Shown: positions 10,926-22,678, numbered from the stretch's first letter. The stretch is 64,000 nucleotides of DNA from Silene conica (GCA_029255685.2 CM055318.2:7879001-7943000), one strand, 5' to 3'. Translations and numbers: made by a program. Notes: generated by a model not told the origin, from the sequence alone.

Positions 10926-11811
10926 ATGTCTGAGTCAAGTTCCAATTCAGATAATATTGTCGATCAAAATAGACTTGACGATTATCAATGGGAAGCTGAA
11001 GCCGAACAACAATCTGAAGTTATACAAGACCTTATCAACCAACGTATGAATGAATACGTCAACAGAAGAATCCACCAACGCCTTCCTCCTCCTAGGCGAC
11101 GTAGAAGATATATTGAGAGGAATCGCGAAGAAGGTCATAACCAATTATACAATGACTATTTCGCCAATGATCCAGTCTATACCGAAGAACTATTTCGCCG
11201 CAGATTTCGCATGCAAAAACCCTTATTTTTACGAATAGTGGATACCCTTTCCGCTAGTAGTTTTTTTCAACAAAGTGTCGGCGGTAATAAAAGCATCTGC
11301 TCCTCCAGTGAATTTTGAGGTTAATGGTACGGAGTATAACATGGGATATTATCTTGCTGATGGTATATATCCGAGTTGGGCAACATTTGTCAAAACAATT
11401 AGTGCGCCACAAGTTCAAAAGCATCAGTTATTTGCAGCTCGTCAAGAGAGTTGTCGAAAAGATGTTGAACAGGCTTTTGGCGTCCTCCAAGCTCGATTTG
11501 CGTTCATCAAACGTCCTTCTCTTCTTTGGGATCCAACTGTGATGGGAGAGGTTCTTATGACTTGTATTATTACGCATAATATGATAGTTGAAGATGAACG
11601 AGAAACCTATCTTAATTATGAAAACATAATCGCTGAGTTCAAAGAAGATAATCCGACTTCAGCTACTGATGATCCATATGAATATCATCGTCTAAGAAGA
11701 TCGCCTCAACAACGTTTCGTAGAAATTCACGGCGATATTCGTGATCGTTCCCGTCATATCGCTTTGAGAAATGATCTCATTGAGCATATTTGGCAAAACT
11801 TCCGTAACTGA
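10926..11811 (+). pseudogene. PIF/Harbinger transposase, internally deleted
   Basis: The N-terminal part starts at ATG 10926: an acidic region, an Arg-rich stretch (PPPRRRRRYIERNREEGH), then YNDYFANDPVYTEELFRRRF and MQKPLFLRIVDTLS, the usual N-terminal region of PIF/Harbinger transposases (DDE_Tnp_4, ALP1-like). The frame breaks near 11270-11300 and resumes in another frame with the C-terminal catalytic part (GYYLADGIYPSW, KDVEQAFGVLQARF, CIITHNMIVEDE), ending at TAA/TGA near 11811. The middle, including the first catalytic Asp, is deleted, so it cannot be active. Tandem arrays precede it, and a Harbinger-type right end lies about 500 bp downstream. Confidence 0.85.
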
Positions 11812-12119
11812 GTTTAGTATCGGCACCGATTAAAAAATTCAGTAGTTAATAATGTTTTCTAATATCATGTTTTTTTATTCCTAGATCACCGTATTTTTAT
11901 TATTATTATGTATGCATTTTTTAATTACGTATGCGGATATATTTTATAAAATCATTATTTTTTCAATGGTTACAGTTTTAACATTATTATTTAATTTTTT
12001 TTCCGTAACGTGCACCATAATATTATTATTTAGTCGTAACGTATCAAAGTAATGTATATATTTTAAATATTACAAAAAAATCTTATTATTAATAAGTGTA
12101 AGTAAATATTAATTGAAAA

Positions 12120-12341
12120 AGTAGGAGAGAAGTTTTGGTGAGGTGGAAAGATTGGAGTGATTGAGAATGTTGGAAATGATTGAGAAATGTTGGAAAGTGA
12201 AAAATGATTGGGTATTTGGGTTATTGACCTAGGTCGTGACTTTTTGCCTGGGAGGGTTTAAGTGGATCAAAGTCAATAAGGGGAGATTAAGGTCTTATAT
12301 GCAATTGACCCGATTAAATTGATTTCTTGTTTGGGAATGGT
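12120..12341 (+). mobile_element. Right end of Harbinger-type element
   Basis: The segment has GACCTAGGTCGTGAC, GGGAGGGTTTAAGTGG and a right end GTTTGGGAATGGTC followed by TAA. The same blocks occur in the same order near 20400-20593 and 62840-62990. TAA fits the TWA target preference of PIF/Harbinger, and the mutated transposase ends 300 bp upstream, so this is probably that element's 3' terminus. No matching left end was found. Confidence 0.5.
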
Positions 12342-12547
12342 CTAAGAAATCTGTAAAGGTATACAATTTGGGTTTATTCTTTCACTTGATCCAATAAATT
12401 ACGGCGTAAACTATTTGTCAAAATGATTTTGGTATAAAATATCTTTCTGTCAAAACTATTTGGTTAAGAAATATTTTGTGCGAAAATTTCCATTCTGATA
12501 AAGAATAAAAATATTTCAAATTGTAATTGATTTTCATTAGTAAGTCT

Positions 12548-12740
12548 TGTCTGTGACGGGTCACATTTGTGACGGATATTTTGTGAGATAAAATGTATAC
12601 AAAATGAGTTAGTGGAGAAAGGGGACCACATGAATAGTGTCAGAGAGAGAGAGAAAAGGTGGGTATTTTGTGAGAGGAAACGGTATCAGTCACAAGCTTG
12701 TGACGAGTACCGCCGTCCGCCGTCACAAATAGGAATTGTG
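12548..12740. mobile_element. Possible MITE with GTGACGG ends
   Basis: The left side reads TGTCTGTGACGGGTCACATT; the right side reads CCGCCGTCACAAATAG. The ends are partly inverted (TTGTGACGG/CCGTCACAA) with a further GTCACAAGCTTGTGAC palindrome inside. No clear target-site duplication was found, so the limits are approximate. Confidence 0.35.
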
Positions 12741-12806
12741 TTTTTGATAAGCAAATTATTCTTTACGTAAAAGAAGGAATAAAAGAACTTTGTTTTGGAA
12801 ATAATT

Positions 12807-13541
12807 TGTTGCATATAAAAATGGATGGAGTTTGATTTAGTCAAATGATAAACTCTTTATATCGAGATATTCTTTGCAATTGAAAAGTGTGGAGAAACAC
12901 GCAGAGAAAAACAAAGTCAAAAGTTTGAGAGATTAATTTTATCACTTTGTTTCATAGTAACTTTTGCAAATTGGTTTTTTCAACGTAAACATCTTATATT
13001 TGCAAATCATTCGTAATCCGTGTTTTTGGATTAAGTTGGAGTACTCAAGTTTGTATACTTATAAGATTATTTTTGTCTTCATTGTTCAAATTGTTGGATA
13101 TTTCAAAGAGGCATTTGGTATTGTACTTTTTAGTTTGTAAGAAAGAGTTTCATTGGAGTATGGGTTGTACTCGAGTTGCACGATCAGGTTGATCGTGGAG
13201 ATATTTCTTTGTAATCGATTTTGGTTATAAGGAGATTTTAATAAGAGAGAGAGTGGACGCAGACCTTTAGAGAGTAGGTCAAACCACGTTAAAAATCTTG
13301 TGTCTCGCGCTTTCTTTCTTTTTATTTGTTTTACATTCATTCTCGTTCATAGTATCCTTTTCACGCAAGCAATCAGAACAGTACAACACAATTTTAATTG
13401 TTTGAACAGACAACGTGACTGTTCAATTTGCCTATGTACTGCTTCAGTATAAATCGTGAACGCTATTTCCGCTTTAATTTTAAAAAAAGGTATTTAATTT
13501 ACCTTTTCCCCCTCTTAAGTACCGGATCGATAAACTCAACA
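12807..13541 (+). mobile_element. 5' LTR of a Ty1/copia (Sirevirus-like) element
   Basis: The segment starts TGTTG and ends CAACA, a usual LTR inverted end pair, about 735 bp long. It is followed by an initiator-Met primer site and a copia gag. The start was chosen from the inverted ends and has no target-duplication support, as the element's right end is missing. Confidence 0.5.
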
Positions 13542-13544
13542 ATT

Positions 13545-13555
13545 AGTATCAGAGC
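13545..13555 (+). other. Copia primer binding site (tRNA-Met initiator type)
   Basis: AGTATCAGAGC directly follows the LTR end. Plant copia elements usually have GGTATCAGAGC here, complementary to the initiator tRNA-Met 3' end. One mismatch is present. Confidence 0.65.
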
Positions 13556-13629
13556 TTCGTGCTCTTGATTGCTTTACCGCAAAGAGTTTGATCCTTTCTG
13601 AGTTTATTTATTCTCTCTTTTATTTCTCA

Positions 13630-15232
13630 ATGAATTCCAAAATTGACAAATGTCCTGTCTTTGATGGCACGGACTATGGCCAGTGGAAAAATCGTATAAT
13701 GCACTTCATACAAGGACGGATTACGAATGTTGGGTAATCATTCAAAAGGGTCCCCTTGCTATCACTTCCACCGATGCTAATGGTGTTGAAAGGCGCCAAA
13801 GGACTACACATCAAGTGATTACAAAATGGCAGAGAAGAATGCTAGAGCCATATCACTCTTGCAATCCGGTATCGGAGAATCCAAAACCAGTCGGATTGGG
13901 GGATGTAAAACGGCCAAACAAATATGGGACGGTTTAGAACTAGCTCATGAAGGAACTGTGCAAGTTAAAAAACAACGTATTGACATTCTAATGCAACATT
14001 ACGAATCATTTAAAATGCAATAGGATAAATCCATTAAAAGCATATCTTCCCGTTTTTCCAACATAACTAACGAATTTTCTAATCTTGGTAGAACTTTTGA
14101 AACCGAGGACATTGTCCGTAAAATTTTAAGAAGTTTAACTAAGAAATGGCAAGCTAAAGTCATCGCCATCGAAGAGGCTAGAGACTTAACAACTCTTACC
14201 TATGAAGCTTTAATGGGATCTCTCATGGCACACGAGTTAGTTCTCGATAATGATGCTGAGAAGCCCAGACCTAAGGGACTAGCCTTAAACGCCCTGTCAA
14301 GTGAAAACGAAAATGATCTTGAGGAGGAAGTGACTCTGTTATCTAAACGAATTGCTAAATTCATTAGAAAACAGAATGAAGGAAAGTTTGATAGTTACAA
14401 ACCAAAAGATTTTTCATCATCTTCATCACGTTTCACATCTCGAATGGGGTGTTTCAAGTGTGGGGAACGTGATAATCAAATCAAAAATTGTCCTATGTGG
14501 GAAGAAGAAAAATCGAAGGACAAACGTGAAAAATCGAAGCAAAAGTACAAACGAGCAATGATGGCTGCAGTTTAGGGTGAGTCTGATTCAGAAGACGAGG
14601 AACCCTCTAATAACGAAAAAAATGAGAAGTTATGTCTAAGATTCGTCTACAAACCAAGATCTCAACGAAAAAAGGATGAGGATACAATCAGATGTCTTAT
14701 GACTCACTCAGACGGCTCAGATAGTGAATCAAACAATGAATCAGAAGATGAGGTAAATCTTTCAAAACTCAAAACTAAAATACGGTCTTTGTCTAAAGAA
14801 AAGATTTTAAGATTACTTGACGAGACATTAGACAATAGTTATGAGCAGAACAAACATGCCATGCAATCTCAAATAGAAAGCATAGCGGAGGAAAACATAG
14901 ATTTAAAACGTGAGTTAAGAAAAAACGGCAAACAGACAGTCAACCAGACTGTTCAATCTTAACTTAATGAACTTACTGCCAAAAATGAGTCTCTTGTCAA
15001 TCAAATTCATATGCTTACTAAAGAACTGGAGGAACAAAAAACTTTACATGCTGCTAGAACTTCTAGGTACTCAGACACATGCTCTAGGTTTGATAGATTA
15101 AACGTTGATTATGATGCTCTTTTATACAAACATAAGAAACTGCTTGAAATAAAGAGTAAAAAACCTAGAAACAGACTTGGATAATGCTAGAAATGTTGCA
15201 TCCAAATGGGAAGGAAGCAATACTTGTGTAAG
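13630..15232 (+). pseudogene. Ty1/copia gag pseudogene (UBN2 family)
   Basis: A broken gag polyprotein starts MNSKIDKCPVFDGTDYGQWK. Frameshifts near 13710 and 13830 move it through three frames. It then has the UBN2 core (TAKQIWDGLELAHEGT), an in-frame stop near 14022, EDIVRKILRSL, a zinc knuckle and coiled-coil rich C-terminal parts. Further stops lie near 14573 and 14960. The knuckle reads CFKCGERDNQIKNC, with Asn where the zinc-binding His belongs. Gag packages element RNA into virus-like particles; no protease, integrase or reverse transcriptase follows. At about 15232 the homology ends and ABCI10-derived sequence begins. Confidence 0.8.
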
Positions 15233-15494
15233 TCCCTGACCTAAATGACTTGAAATTGATTGTCACGTATCTTAAATTACCCCGATAATATCAGAACTAG
15301 GAACATATCTGATCTGATCCGATCAAAAGTATGTCACTCTAGTATCTTGTTCGGTGTTTTCCTGGCCGTGTGCTTTAGATATGTATTTACAGAGTATAGA
15401 GTATGTATCCAGTCTGCACGAAATTTACGATCTCTTACCTTCCAGTAAAGCAAAGCGTTGTGAATTTGATGCTAAAGCATACACGAAATGACAG

Positions 15495-15681
15495 GTTGGC
15501 GTGATAAAAACAGTGAAAAACTCATTGACGAGCTTTGGAGAAGTGACAGCATTATGGCCTTATGGGTTACAAATCGGTTGGAGGAACTTGAATATGCAGA
15601 TGGTGATGTGTATATGGAAGACGGAAAAGTTATGATGGATGGTCACCCTTCAAGCATTCTAGAGCTTATTAAGAGCATCTC
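15495..15681 (+). pseudogene. Orphan last exon of ABCI10-like ABC ATPase
   Basis: After an intron-like stretch ending in GACAG, the frame reads VGVIKTVKNSL, and then, after a small insertion and frameshift near 15550, ALWVTNRLEELEYADGDVYM and HPSSILELIKSI. This matches the C-terminus, with the H-loop region (here VTN, not VTH), of plant ABC transporter I family member 10 (At4g33460), a CbiO/ECF-type ATPase subunit. Intron sequence around 15293-15345 is similar to 33126-33175, where another ABCI10 copy stops just before this exon. The exon is frameshifted, lacks the rest of the gene, and merges into a Harbinger-type repeat at about 15676. The family call is firm; the symbol rests on remembered similarity. 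Confidence 0.7.
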
Positions 15682-15845
15682 CAAGCAAGGTCGCCAACCG
15701 GGTCGCGACCTTGTTGGGTCGCCTTAATTACCTAATTAACAAGGTCTTAGACGATAATTAGCTCGACCTTGAATAAGTTGGGGTCAATTGCTGACCCTGA
15801 ACAAGAAGAGGTCACCATTTGGCACCTTCACATGGCAATACACGA
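15676..15845 (+). mobile_element. Left-end fragment of Harbinger-related MITE
   Basis: CCAAGCAAGGTCGCC, GTCGCGACCTTGTTGGGTC and TAATTACCTAATTAA resemble, in order, the left end of the repeat at 62244. The ABCI10 exon runs straight into it. The extreme TAAGACCA tip is missing. Confidence 0.5.
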
Positions 15846-16809
15846 TTGGTTTACAAATATAACTTATTTTTAATATTTAGTAAATAACTAGTGTAACACC
15901 CGTGAAAAATCACGGGGTTGTGTACACTTATTTTTAAAGACGACAAAGGTAAATTCATTTCATTATATAGCAATTCTATTTATTCGAACAAATTGATTCT
16001 TAACGGGATGTTTGCATATAAGATATGTTCGGTCAAAAGGTGAATTCGTTGGTGCACTAATTTTCGAATAGCTGTTAGTAATGATGATAATATTTGGATT
16101 ACTTATGATAACATTAATGAATAAGGTATATAAGAAAAAACAATAAACGATTAAAAAAAAGATTAAATAAATAATAATGAGTAGTTTGGAAAGTTATTGT
16201 CTTTTGATGAATTGGTTACAGAACATAAGTTCACGGACAAATAGGATGAACAAAATAACTAATCAAGTAGAAATATAAATTAAATGGGTGTATTAAAATT
16301 CGATAATGTAGGACAAAAATTACAGTTTCTCGAAAACCTCCTTGTAAACAACATTCGTTGTTGTATTAGTCATTCCTCCTTCTTCATCAAGAAGTAGCAC
16401 TTTTAGACCTTTGTTACTCGTAACCCTAGATATATCAACAACGATAAGATTACCCCACTGGTTCTATGGCTCCCGCAAAATGGCAGGAGAAGAAATTCAT
16501 ATCATCGTATGTACGCAACCCTAAGTCCCTAACCCAACAGATGAATAACCAATAATCAAAATTGCATTGAGACTTGCATCATATACACAATATAAATAAG
16601 GCCAACCAATTTGTTAAGTCATTTTGCTTAATTCCATCATAATACAAAACCAAAATAGTGAGTATTTACCTCCATTAGAAATGGAAATTAATCATCAGAA
16701 CCGATCCCCAAATATTAGAGCACTTACTCAGCTCTGATCAAAAACAGGAAATGCTTCTCAATAACATAAAATCAGTCTGGCAGTCGGATTATCGAACTTG
16801 CAAAACATA

Positions 16810-16891
16810 CTCCCTCTATCCCAATCATTTGTTTATTCTTTTATGGATGCTACTTTCATCAATTGTAAACAAATGACGGAGACAGAAAGAG
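16810..16891. mobile_element. Stowaway MITE
   Basis: 82 bp with inverted ends CTCCCTCTATCCCAATCATT and the complement of its right end (GACGGAGACAGAAAGAG), flanked by TA at 16808-16809 and 16892-16893. This is the Tc1/mariner-derived Stowaway pattern. Confidence 0.8.
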
Positions 16892-17403
16892 TACTTGCTA
16901 AAAATATGAAATCAACCCTTCTCAGCAAAGTGAACAAAACCATTCAAATTCATCACATTTAATTTAATTCCAACTTAAGAAGTGACAAACACAACATGAA
17001 TATTCCTCCACTTTTTTTCCTTTTATGTAAATGTCACACAAATCTGCAATATTTACTTCCAATTTCTTCAACCAACATTCATGTTTTTATCCTTCTCATC
17101 TTTAATTACACTTTTAATCAGTCATTTTCACAATAACAGCTTGATCTAACACATTAACAAAAACAATTAATTAACTATCAACATTAAAAAAAAACTATGA
17201 TCTTTATCAAATATATCTAAGCAAAAAAACAGTGGTAAATCATGCAAAATAAGCGAGAAATCAGCATTATGATTAACATTATGCAAGCAACGCAAATGAT
17301 TGGTAGATAAAATTAGAATAGAAACTATACTGCCATTTTCGATAATCAGAAGAAAATTTTACCTTGGAACGGAAAATATGAGAAGAATTATATGGCAATA
17401 ATA

Positions 17404-18064
17404 AGTGGAATACCCGTGAAAAATCACGAGGTTGTATATTTTTTTTAATAGAAGACGACAAATTATATTTTTTTTAATAGAAGACGGCAAATTATAGTGA
17501 AATATCACGGGGTTCTATTTACTCGGTTTTATTGTTTTATAGAATGGAATATTTGCAATTTACTCGGTTGTATTTTATGGAATGGAATATTTAGCTTAAA
17601 TTAGGGTTTAATTAACTTAAATATTTATGAAATATTTAGGGAAGATTTAGTGGAATATTTATGGAATATGTAGGGAATGTTGAATTTGGAATAAAATCAA
17701 AGGTCTATACGCTATTTTATGGAATATTTAGGGAATAAAATCAAAGATTTACATGGTTTAAAAAAATGGCTATTACGTTTAAAATTTCCGAACCATATTT
17801 ATATTTATGGAAGATTTAAGGAATATTTAGTGGAATATTTAGGAAATTTAGGGAAAGATGGTTTAAACGTTTTTATTTTAATATTATAATAATATTATAA
17901 TATTATAATACATAAAATAATATGACTTGGCATAAATTAAGGGTTCTTATTGCTCTACAAAACTGTTTTTTGTGAGGGTGAATGTGAGTGTGAGAAAGAG
18001 TGAACGGTGAAAAATTATTGCGCCACGTATGAAGTTAGACATTTTGCTTTTATAGTAATAATGA
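17404..18064 (-). mobile_element. Degenerate nested Helitron-like segment
   Basis: The minus strand starts TCATTATTACTATAAAAGC at about 18064 and has a hairpin CTCGTGATTTTTCACGGG near 17411-17429, but CTTA in place of CTAG. It is made of many short repeats of GGAATATTTAGGGAA type. The 17760-18064 part is closely similar to 19780-20083. Confidence 0.45.
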
Positions 18065-18925
18065 ATAATGATGATATAATGATTTAACATATGTGAATTA
18101 ATTTGTTTATTGATTAGAATGGGTTTAAGAGTTCTTTATCATAAAAAAAAATTAGTTGTTTAGAAAAAAATCATTATTGTTAATTTATCTGTTTTATTGG
18201 GAATTAGGATAATTCATCGCAAATTTGTCGAATTAAAAAATTTACAACTTTCATTGATCGACTAATTTATGAGGAAGTAGGGGAATAATTAACAACTTTC
18301 ATTAGCTTATTTTTTTTATTATAAATTACTTAAATACTGTGATTATTGTTGTTCTTTTATAAAAATATATTATTGTTTTAGAATTTTTTGAGAAATTATT
18401 GTTTCTTTAAAGTATTTTTTATTTTATTTTTATGAGTAATTTATGGTTTTAACATATGTATAAATTTTCGTTCAATTTAATATATATATATACATTTTAT
18501 TGACAAAGTTTGTAAAAAAGAAATAAGATGAAATCTGAACAATATTAGTTATTAAAATTTATTCTCTTTTGTATAACTTATATAACTAATTTTTTTCTTT
18601 AATCAATTTTCATAACTGTCCGAAATAGTAATTTTATTTACAATAACTTTTATTTAGCCAATCAACTTATATTTAATATTTGTAAACTTTTTTAATTTTA
18701 TTGAAGAAAGTAAACATATAGTTACACTTATTATTTTCACTAAACTTTGCAATTAGTAAAATAGAATAAGAGAAAAGAGATGGTGGGAGGAATAGTAGGA
18801 AGAAAGAGAGTAATTAATTAGTTTGGTGATAGTAGGGGAGTTTAGTTTTTTTTCTTAATTAAAAAAAAAAGAAAATTTTCAGCCAATCAGAAGGCTTGAA
18901 ATGCCCTGCCTTTTATAGAAAGGGA

Positions 18926-19779
18926 TATCTTAAGATATTTGTTGTGATGGTTAGAAAAATTTTAATTTTTAATCTTAAGATAAATTATTGAGCAAAATTA
19001 TTTGCAAGATGTACCTCGTTTCAGAGATATGAGATGAAGGGTATAGTGTTTGTAGTACGATAATTAACGTGATTTTAGTCATGTTGTTCTTTTGAGTTAG
19101 ATTTTATTTATGTACGCTATATACATTGAATTTTTCACCACTCCAAGTTAAGATTTAACTATGAGTTTATTTGCTGACCTTTATAATAAGGTGAAAGTGT
19201 GAAACCTGAAGTGTTGGATGAGGTCAATATATATTTGGTTATTTTGATAAGTGTGATTCATCGTTTACTGAATGTAGATGTGTCAATATGGTTAGTAAGC
19301 TTAATCATGGATTATAGTAAGGTCATCCGACAGATCTTCCAAGTCATAAAAACTCGGTCACATCGATTTTTCACTAACTTTTATTATATCTTTATTACTC
19401 ATACTTGCTTTAAACTCACCTTAGAAATTTATACATTATCCGTGAGAGCCGTCTTAAACTCTATTTTCCCACTACACTTCTTTTTTCTAAAAAAAGAAAT
19501 GACATGGAATTCACTCATTGGATATTTTGTCTTCAAAATGGGGTTAAAACTCACCAAATGTCTTAAATTAAATCTTATAATTTTAAGACTCGGCTTAAAA
19601 CTCTGTCAAACCTAGGATAGTTCTGAATGAGTTTTGCCTCAAATTTTACCAAAGTCATGTCTCAATACTACCGATAATCTTACCCTTAGGTTTTGGTCCA
19701 AGTCATATAGAATATATACCTTATCGAGTTAATACAATTTATAATATTATTCCATCTGATGTATATTAGTTTCCATTAT
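18926..19779. other. AT-rich intergenic DNA, nothing recognised
   Basis: A 138-codon ORF (19199-19615, plus) has no domain, a hydrophobic biased composition and no conserved motif, so it is not called as a gene. No element ends were found in this stretch. Confidence 0.4.
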
Positions 19780-20083
19780 ATATTATAATATTATAATACA
19801 TCAAATTATGGAAAGATTTAAGGAATATTTAGTGGACTATTTGTGTACAACCTTTAATTCGAAGATTTAGTGAATTATGGAAAGATTTAAGGAATCTCGG
19901 TTTAAACGTTTTTTTTTAATATTATAATACATAAATATATATGACTTGACATAGATTAAAGGTTCTCATTAGTCTACAAAATTGTTTTTTGTGAGGGTGA
20001 ATGTGAGCGCGAGAAAAAGTGAACGGTGAAACATTATTGCGTCACGTATGCAGTTAGACATTTTGCTTTTATAGTAATAATGA
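19780..20083 (-). mobile_element. 5'-end fragment of a Helitron
   Basis: The minus strand starts A|TCATTATTACTATAAAAGC and continues with a CATACGTG.CGCAATAAT block and a CACCCTCACAAAAAAC block shared with 17760-18064. No CTAG hairpin was found to its left before 18925, so only the 5' part is present. A Stowaway lies directly beside it. Confidence 0.5.
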
Positions 20084-20085
20084 TA

Positions 20086-20389
20086 CTCCCTCCTATTCAA
20101 CATAACCTTCCCTATTTCGGGAAGGCACAAAGAATAAGGAGGGGATTATTATATGGGAAAGTATTGGTGTGAGGTTGGGTAATTGGAGAGAGGGTATGTA
20201 TTGTGGGGTAATTGTCGAGGTGATTAAAATAAGTATAAAGTATGGGTATCATGGGCTATTGTGGTGGGGTATTGTGGTGGGGTGAGGTGATTAAAATATG
20301 TATAAAAACTTTAGCAAAAAATCAAATAGGGAAGATATTGTGAATTGATGAAAAAGGAAAGAGGAAAGATCATTATGAATAAGATAGAG
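20086..20389. mobile_element. Stowaway MITE
   Basis: The left end CTCCCTCCTATTCAACATAA and the right end AATAAGATAGAG form an imperfect inverted pair, with CCTTCCC and GGAAAGA blocks further in. TA flanks lie at 20084-20085 and 20390-20391. Confidence 0.7.
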
Positions 20390-20399
20390 TAATAATTAA

Positions 20400-20593
20400 A
20401 AGAGTAAGACAAAGGTTTTGGTGGGGTAGAGAATGTAGAAAATGATTAGGATGTTTGGAAAGTGGAAAATTAATTGGGTTGATGACCTAGGTCGTGACCT
20501 TTTGTTTGGGAGGGTATAAATGGTCATAATAAACAAGGTGAGATTAAGAGTTAATATATTGTTATCCTGAGTAAGGCGGCCTTCTGCTTGAGG
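20400..20593 (+). mobile_element. Harbinger-related MITE right end
   Basis: It shares GTTGATGACCTAGGTCGTGA, GGGAGGGTATAAATGG and GGTGAGATTAAG with 12120-12341 and ends GAGGATGGTG followed by TAA. The left end was not identified; the Stowaway at 20086 may interrupt it. Confidence 0.45.
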
Positions 20594-20937
20594 ATGGTGT
20601 AATAGACAACAAACTTCTTACAATAATCACATCAATTCTTTTACATGGTTCTTTCAAATTATTCAATTTCATGGCACTAACACAAAATTATTATTACTTG
20701 TCATTCATAACCGCTAATTGTATGGGTCAGTTGCAAATTCTTTCACACCGCCAATTAAAAGATACGCCTTCCACAGAAGATTCAATTTGGCAACGATAGT
20801 TGCAAGTACATAAACTCAGCGTTTCATGCATTTCTACATGACGAATAAAAACTGAAAATGTATACAACATTAATATGGTTACAACAACTTCAAAATCTTT
20901 AGAACATTATCCAAACTACAAATCTTTCAACATTCGG

Positions 20938-21043
20938 ACTAAAAAAACAAATATCCAAATATCCAAAAAGAAGTCGTATTATTGTGGGCAAGCAAACCGA
21001 AACAAAAAGGCAGAGAAATAGTTCCTAGGCAAAAGCCATGAGA
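20938..21043 (+). repeat. Diverged copy of MADS 3'-flank sequence
   Basis: ACTAAAAAAACAAATATCCAA, GTATTATTGTGGGCAAGCAA and GAGAAATAGTTCCTAGGCAA follow the order seen at 23884-23990 and again at 30283-30389, with substitutions and a small indel. It is an older, partial third copy of the MADS downstream region. Confidence 0.7.
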
Positions 21044-21165
21044 AAAAAGAACCTATTTCGGAGGGAGTACCTTCAATTTTTTTATTTTTTAAGAACTTAT
21101 TACCTCAAACTTTATTTGTTTGGGCAACTGTGTATTATTTTGAGTATATTAAAGTTTATAAGTTA

Positions 21166-21255
21166 CTCCCTCCGTTCTAGTCATATGATTACACTTCCTT
21201 TTATTTCCCCTCACAAAATAAAAGAAGTGTGAACATCCCACTGGGACAGAGGTAG
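21166..21255. mobile_element. Stowaway MITE
   Basis: The left end reads CTCCCTCCGTTCTAGTCATA with ACACTTCCTTTTATT; the right end reads AATAAAAGAAGTGTG and GGGACAGAGGTAG. These form an inverted pair flanked by TA at 21164-21165 and 21256-21257. Confidence 0.8.
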
Positions 21256-21303
21256 TAGGTTTTAATTTTTTTGCATCATAACTCAAATTCAACTAAATTT
21301 ATA

Positions 21304-22254
21304 GGATAATTTGTGAGAAACTACCTTACATTTATGCCCATTTGTGAACAACTACCTTACATTTTTTTTTTTTTGGTTAAAAACTACCTTTCATTTTAAT
21401 TTTTTGTTAAAAACTACCTAAATAAAGTTTTGAGGCCAATTTCTATTTGTTATTGGTTTCACACGTGTGAGTTCTCTAAATTTTCATTCTTATTTTGTTA
21501 TTAAACTTGATATCCAAGCTTATACTTCTTATCTAAAGTTCTAAACGAAAGGAAATTACTGCCATTAGCTTCAATTTCCTTCTTTAAGCATGTGGAATAA
21601 TTGCTCCGGATCGATGATGAACATGGGCTAAATTGTATGAACTCTATGTTATTAGTGAATAGGTGTTAGTCATGCATTTATTTGATAAAATGCACTAGTA
21701 TTGATTGGTTTATGCATTTCTGATACATATTGTTCTACTCATTGTCGTATGATGCCGCAATACTTCATACTTCATTTGAAGCAGCCATAGTAACTCCCTC
21801 TCTTGTCAAAAACTACCTAGGGGGCAGAAGTAGGATGTCCAAGTGCTACTTGCTAGTGAAAGGATTTAGCAGGTCCTTTGGACTGCTACTGTGAATAAGT
21901 TTTTAATGTGGTAATGGGCATTGCAGCGTAAATAACGAAGTCCTATTGTGAATGTGCTACAGTAGCAGTCCAAAAGACCTGCTAAATCCTTTCACTAGCA
22001 AGTAATTCCCTTTCGTTTAGAACTTTAGATAAGAAGGATAAGCTTGGATATCAAGTTTAACGACAAAATAAGAATGAAAATTTAGAGAACCCACACGTGT
22101 GAAACCAATAATAAATATAAATTGGCCTCAAAACTTTTTTTAGGTAGTTTTTAACAAAAAACTAAAATGAAAGGTAATTTTTAACCAAAAAAAAAAAGTA
22201 AGGTAGTTGTTCACAAATGGGCATAAATGTAAGGTAGTTTCTCACAAATTATCC
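21304..22254. mobile_element. Non-autonomous MULE with about 245-bp terminal inverted repeats
   Basis: Inverted arms of about 245 bp start GGATAATTTGTGAGAAACTA at 21304 and run inwards to CTAAACGAAAGG near 21550; the right arm runs from about 22005 to 22254. Flanks are AAATTTATA at 21295-21303 and 22255-22263, a 9-bp duplication that is the hallmark of Mutator-like elements. No transposase is inside. The arms are imperfect (AATTGGCC/GGCCAATT blocks match; A/T runs differ). A smaller inverted-repeat element sits inside the right half. Confidence 0.9.
21849..22002. mobile_element. Small MITE nested in the MULE
   Basis: 154 bp with inverted ends of about 42 bp starting CTTGCTAGTGAAAGGATTTA, flanked by TA at 21847-21848 and 22003-22004. 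TA duplication suggests a Tc1/mariner-type element, although the ends are not those of Stowaway. Its right TA directly precedes the first base of the duplicated block at 22005. Confidence 0.75.
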
Positions 22255-22678
22255 AAATTTATAAGCAATATTTTTGAGTTTTATAGTGATTTTTTAGAGT
22301 TTAATATTTAAATAAATAAACTCGAAAATTTTATAGGAAAACTCATAATTTTAAAGCAAAACTCAAAATTTTTACTGAAACTATAAAATCGGAGGTACAT
22401 CGGATTTACCTTTCCAAATAACTGTTAAAAATATGAAAAGATTAATAAACTAAATATGGAAAGATTATAAAAATTTTAATGTGAACTGAAATAATGAGTA
22501 AAATAAAACAATCTTTCCTTTTTTTCCAACAAATCCCTAAACATCTTAAAAAGGCAAGTATTTCAAAATATGGTAATTAATTTAGTTAACTTGTTTTTAG
22601 AAACATGGTTAAGAGAAAAAAATAAAAAAAGGAAAAATAAAAAAGGAAATTACCAAGTTACTGCTCCGTACAAGTATG

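Larger units (their letters stand above)
15888..18925 (-). mobile_element. Non-autonomous Helitron with nested insertions
   Basis: On the minus strand the 3' end has a hairpin (CCCGTGATTTTTCACGGG, complement of 15899-15916), seven bases and CTAG (15888-15891) followed by T. The proposed 5' end is at 18925, TCCCTTTCTATAAAAGG preceded by A, the A|TC...CTAG|T layout expected of Helitrons. It carries no Rep/helicase gene. A Stowaway (16810-16891) and a second Helitron-like segment (17404-18064) lie inside. Pairing of these two ends is inferred; the 3' end is more secure than the 5' end. Confidence 0.5.

Noticed and set aside
19199..19615. 138-codon plus-strand ORF
   Set aside because: Low-complexity hydrophobic composition, no recognisable domain, in repeat-rich AT DNA; no promoter or splice context.
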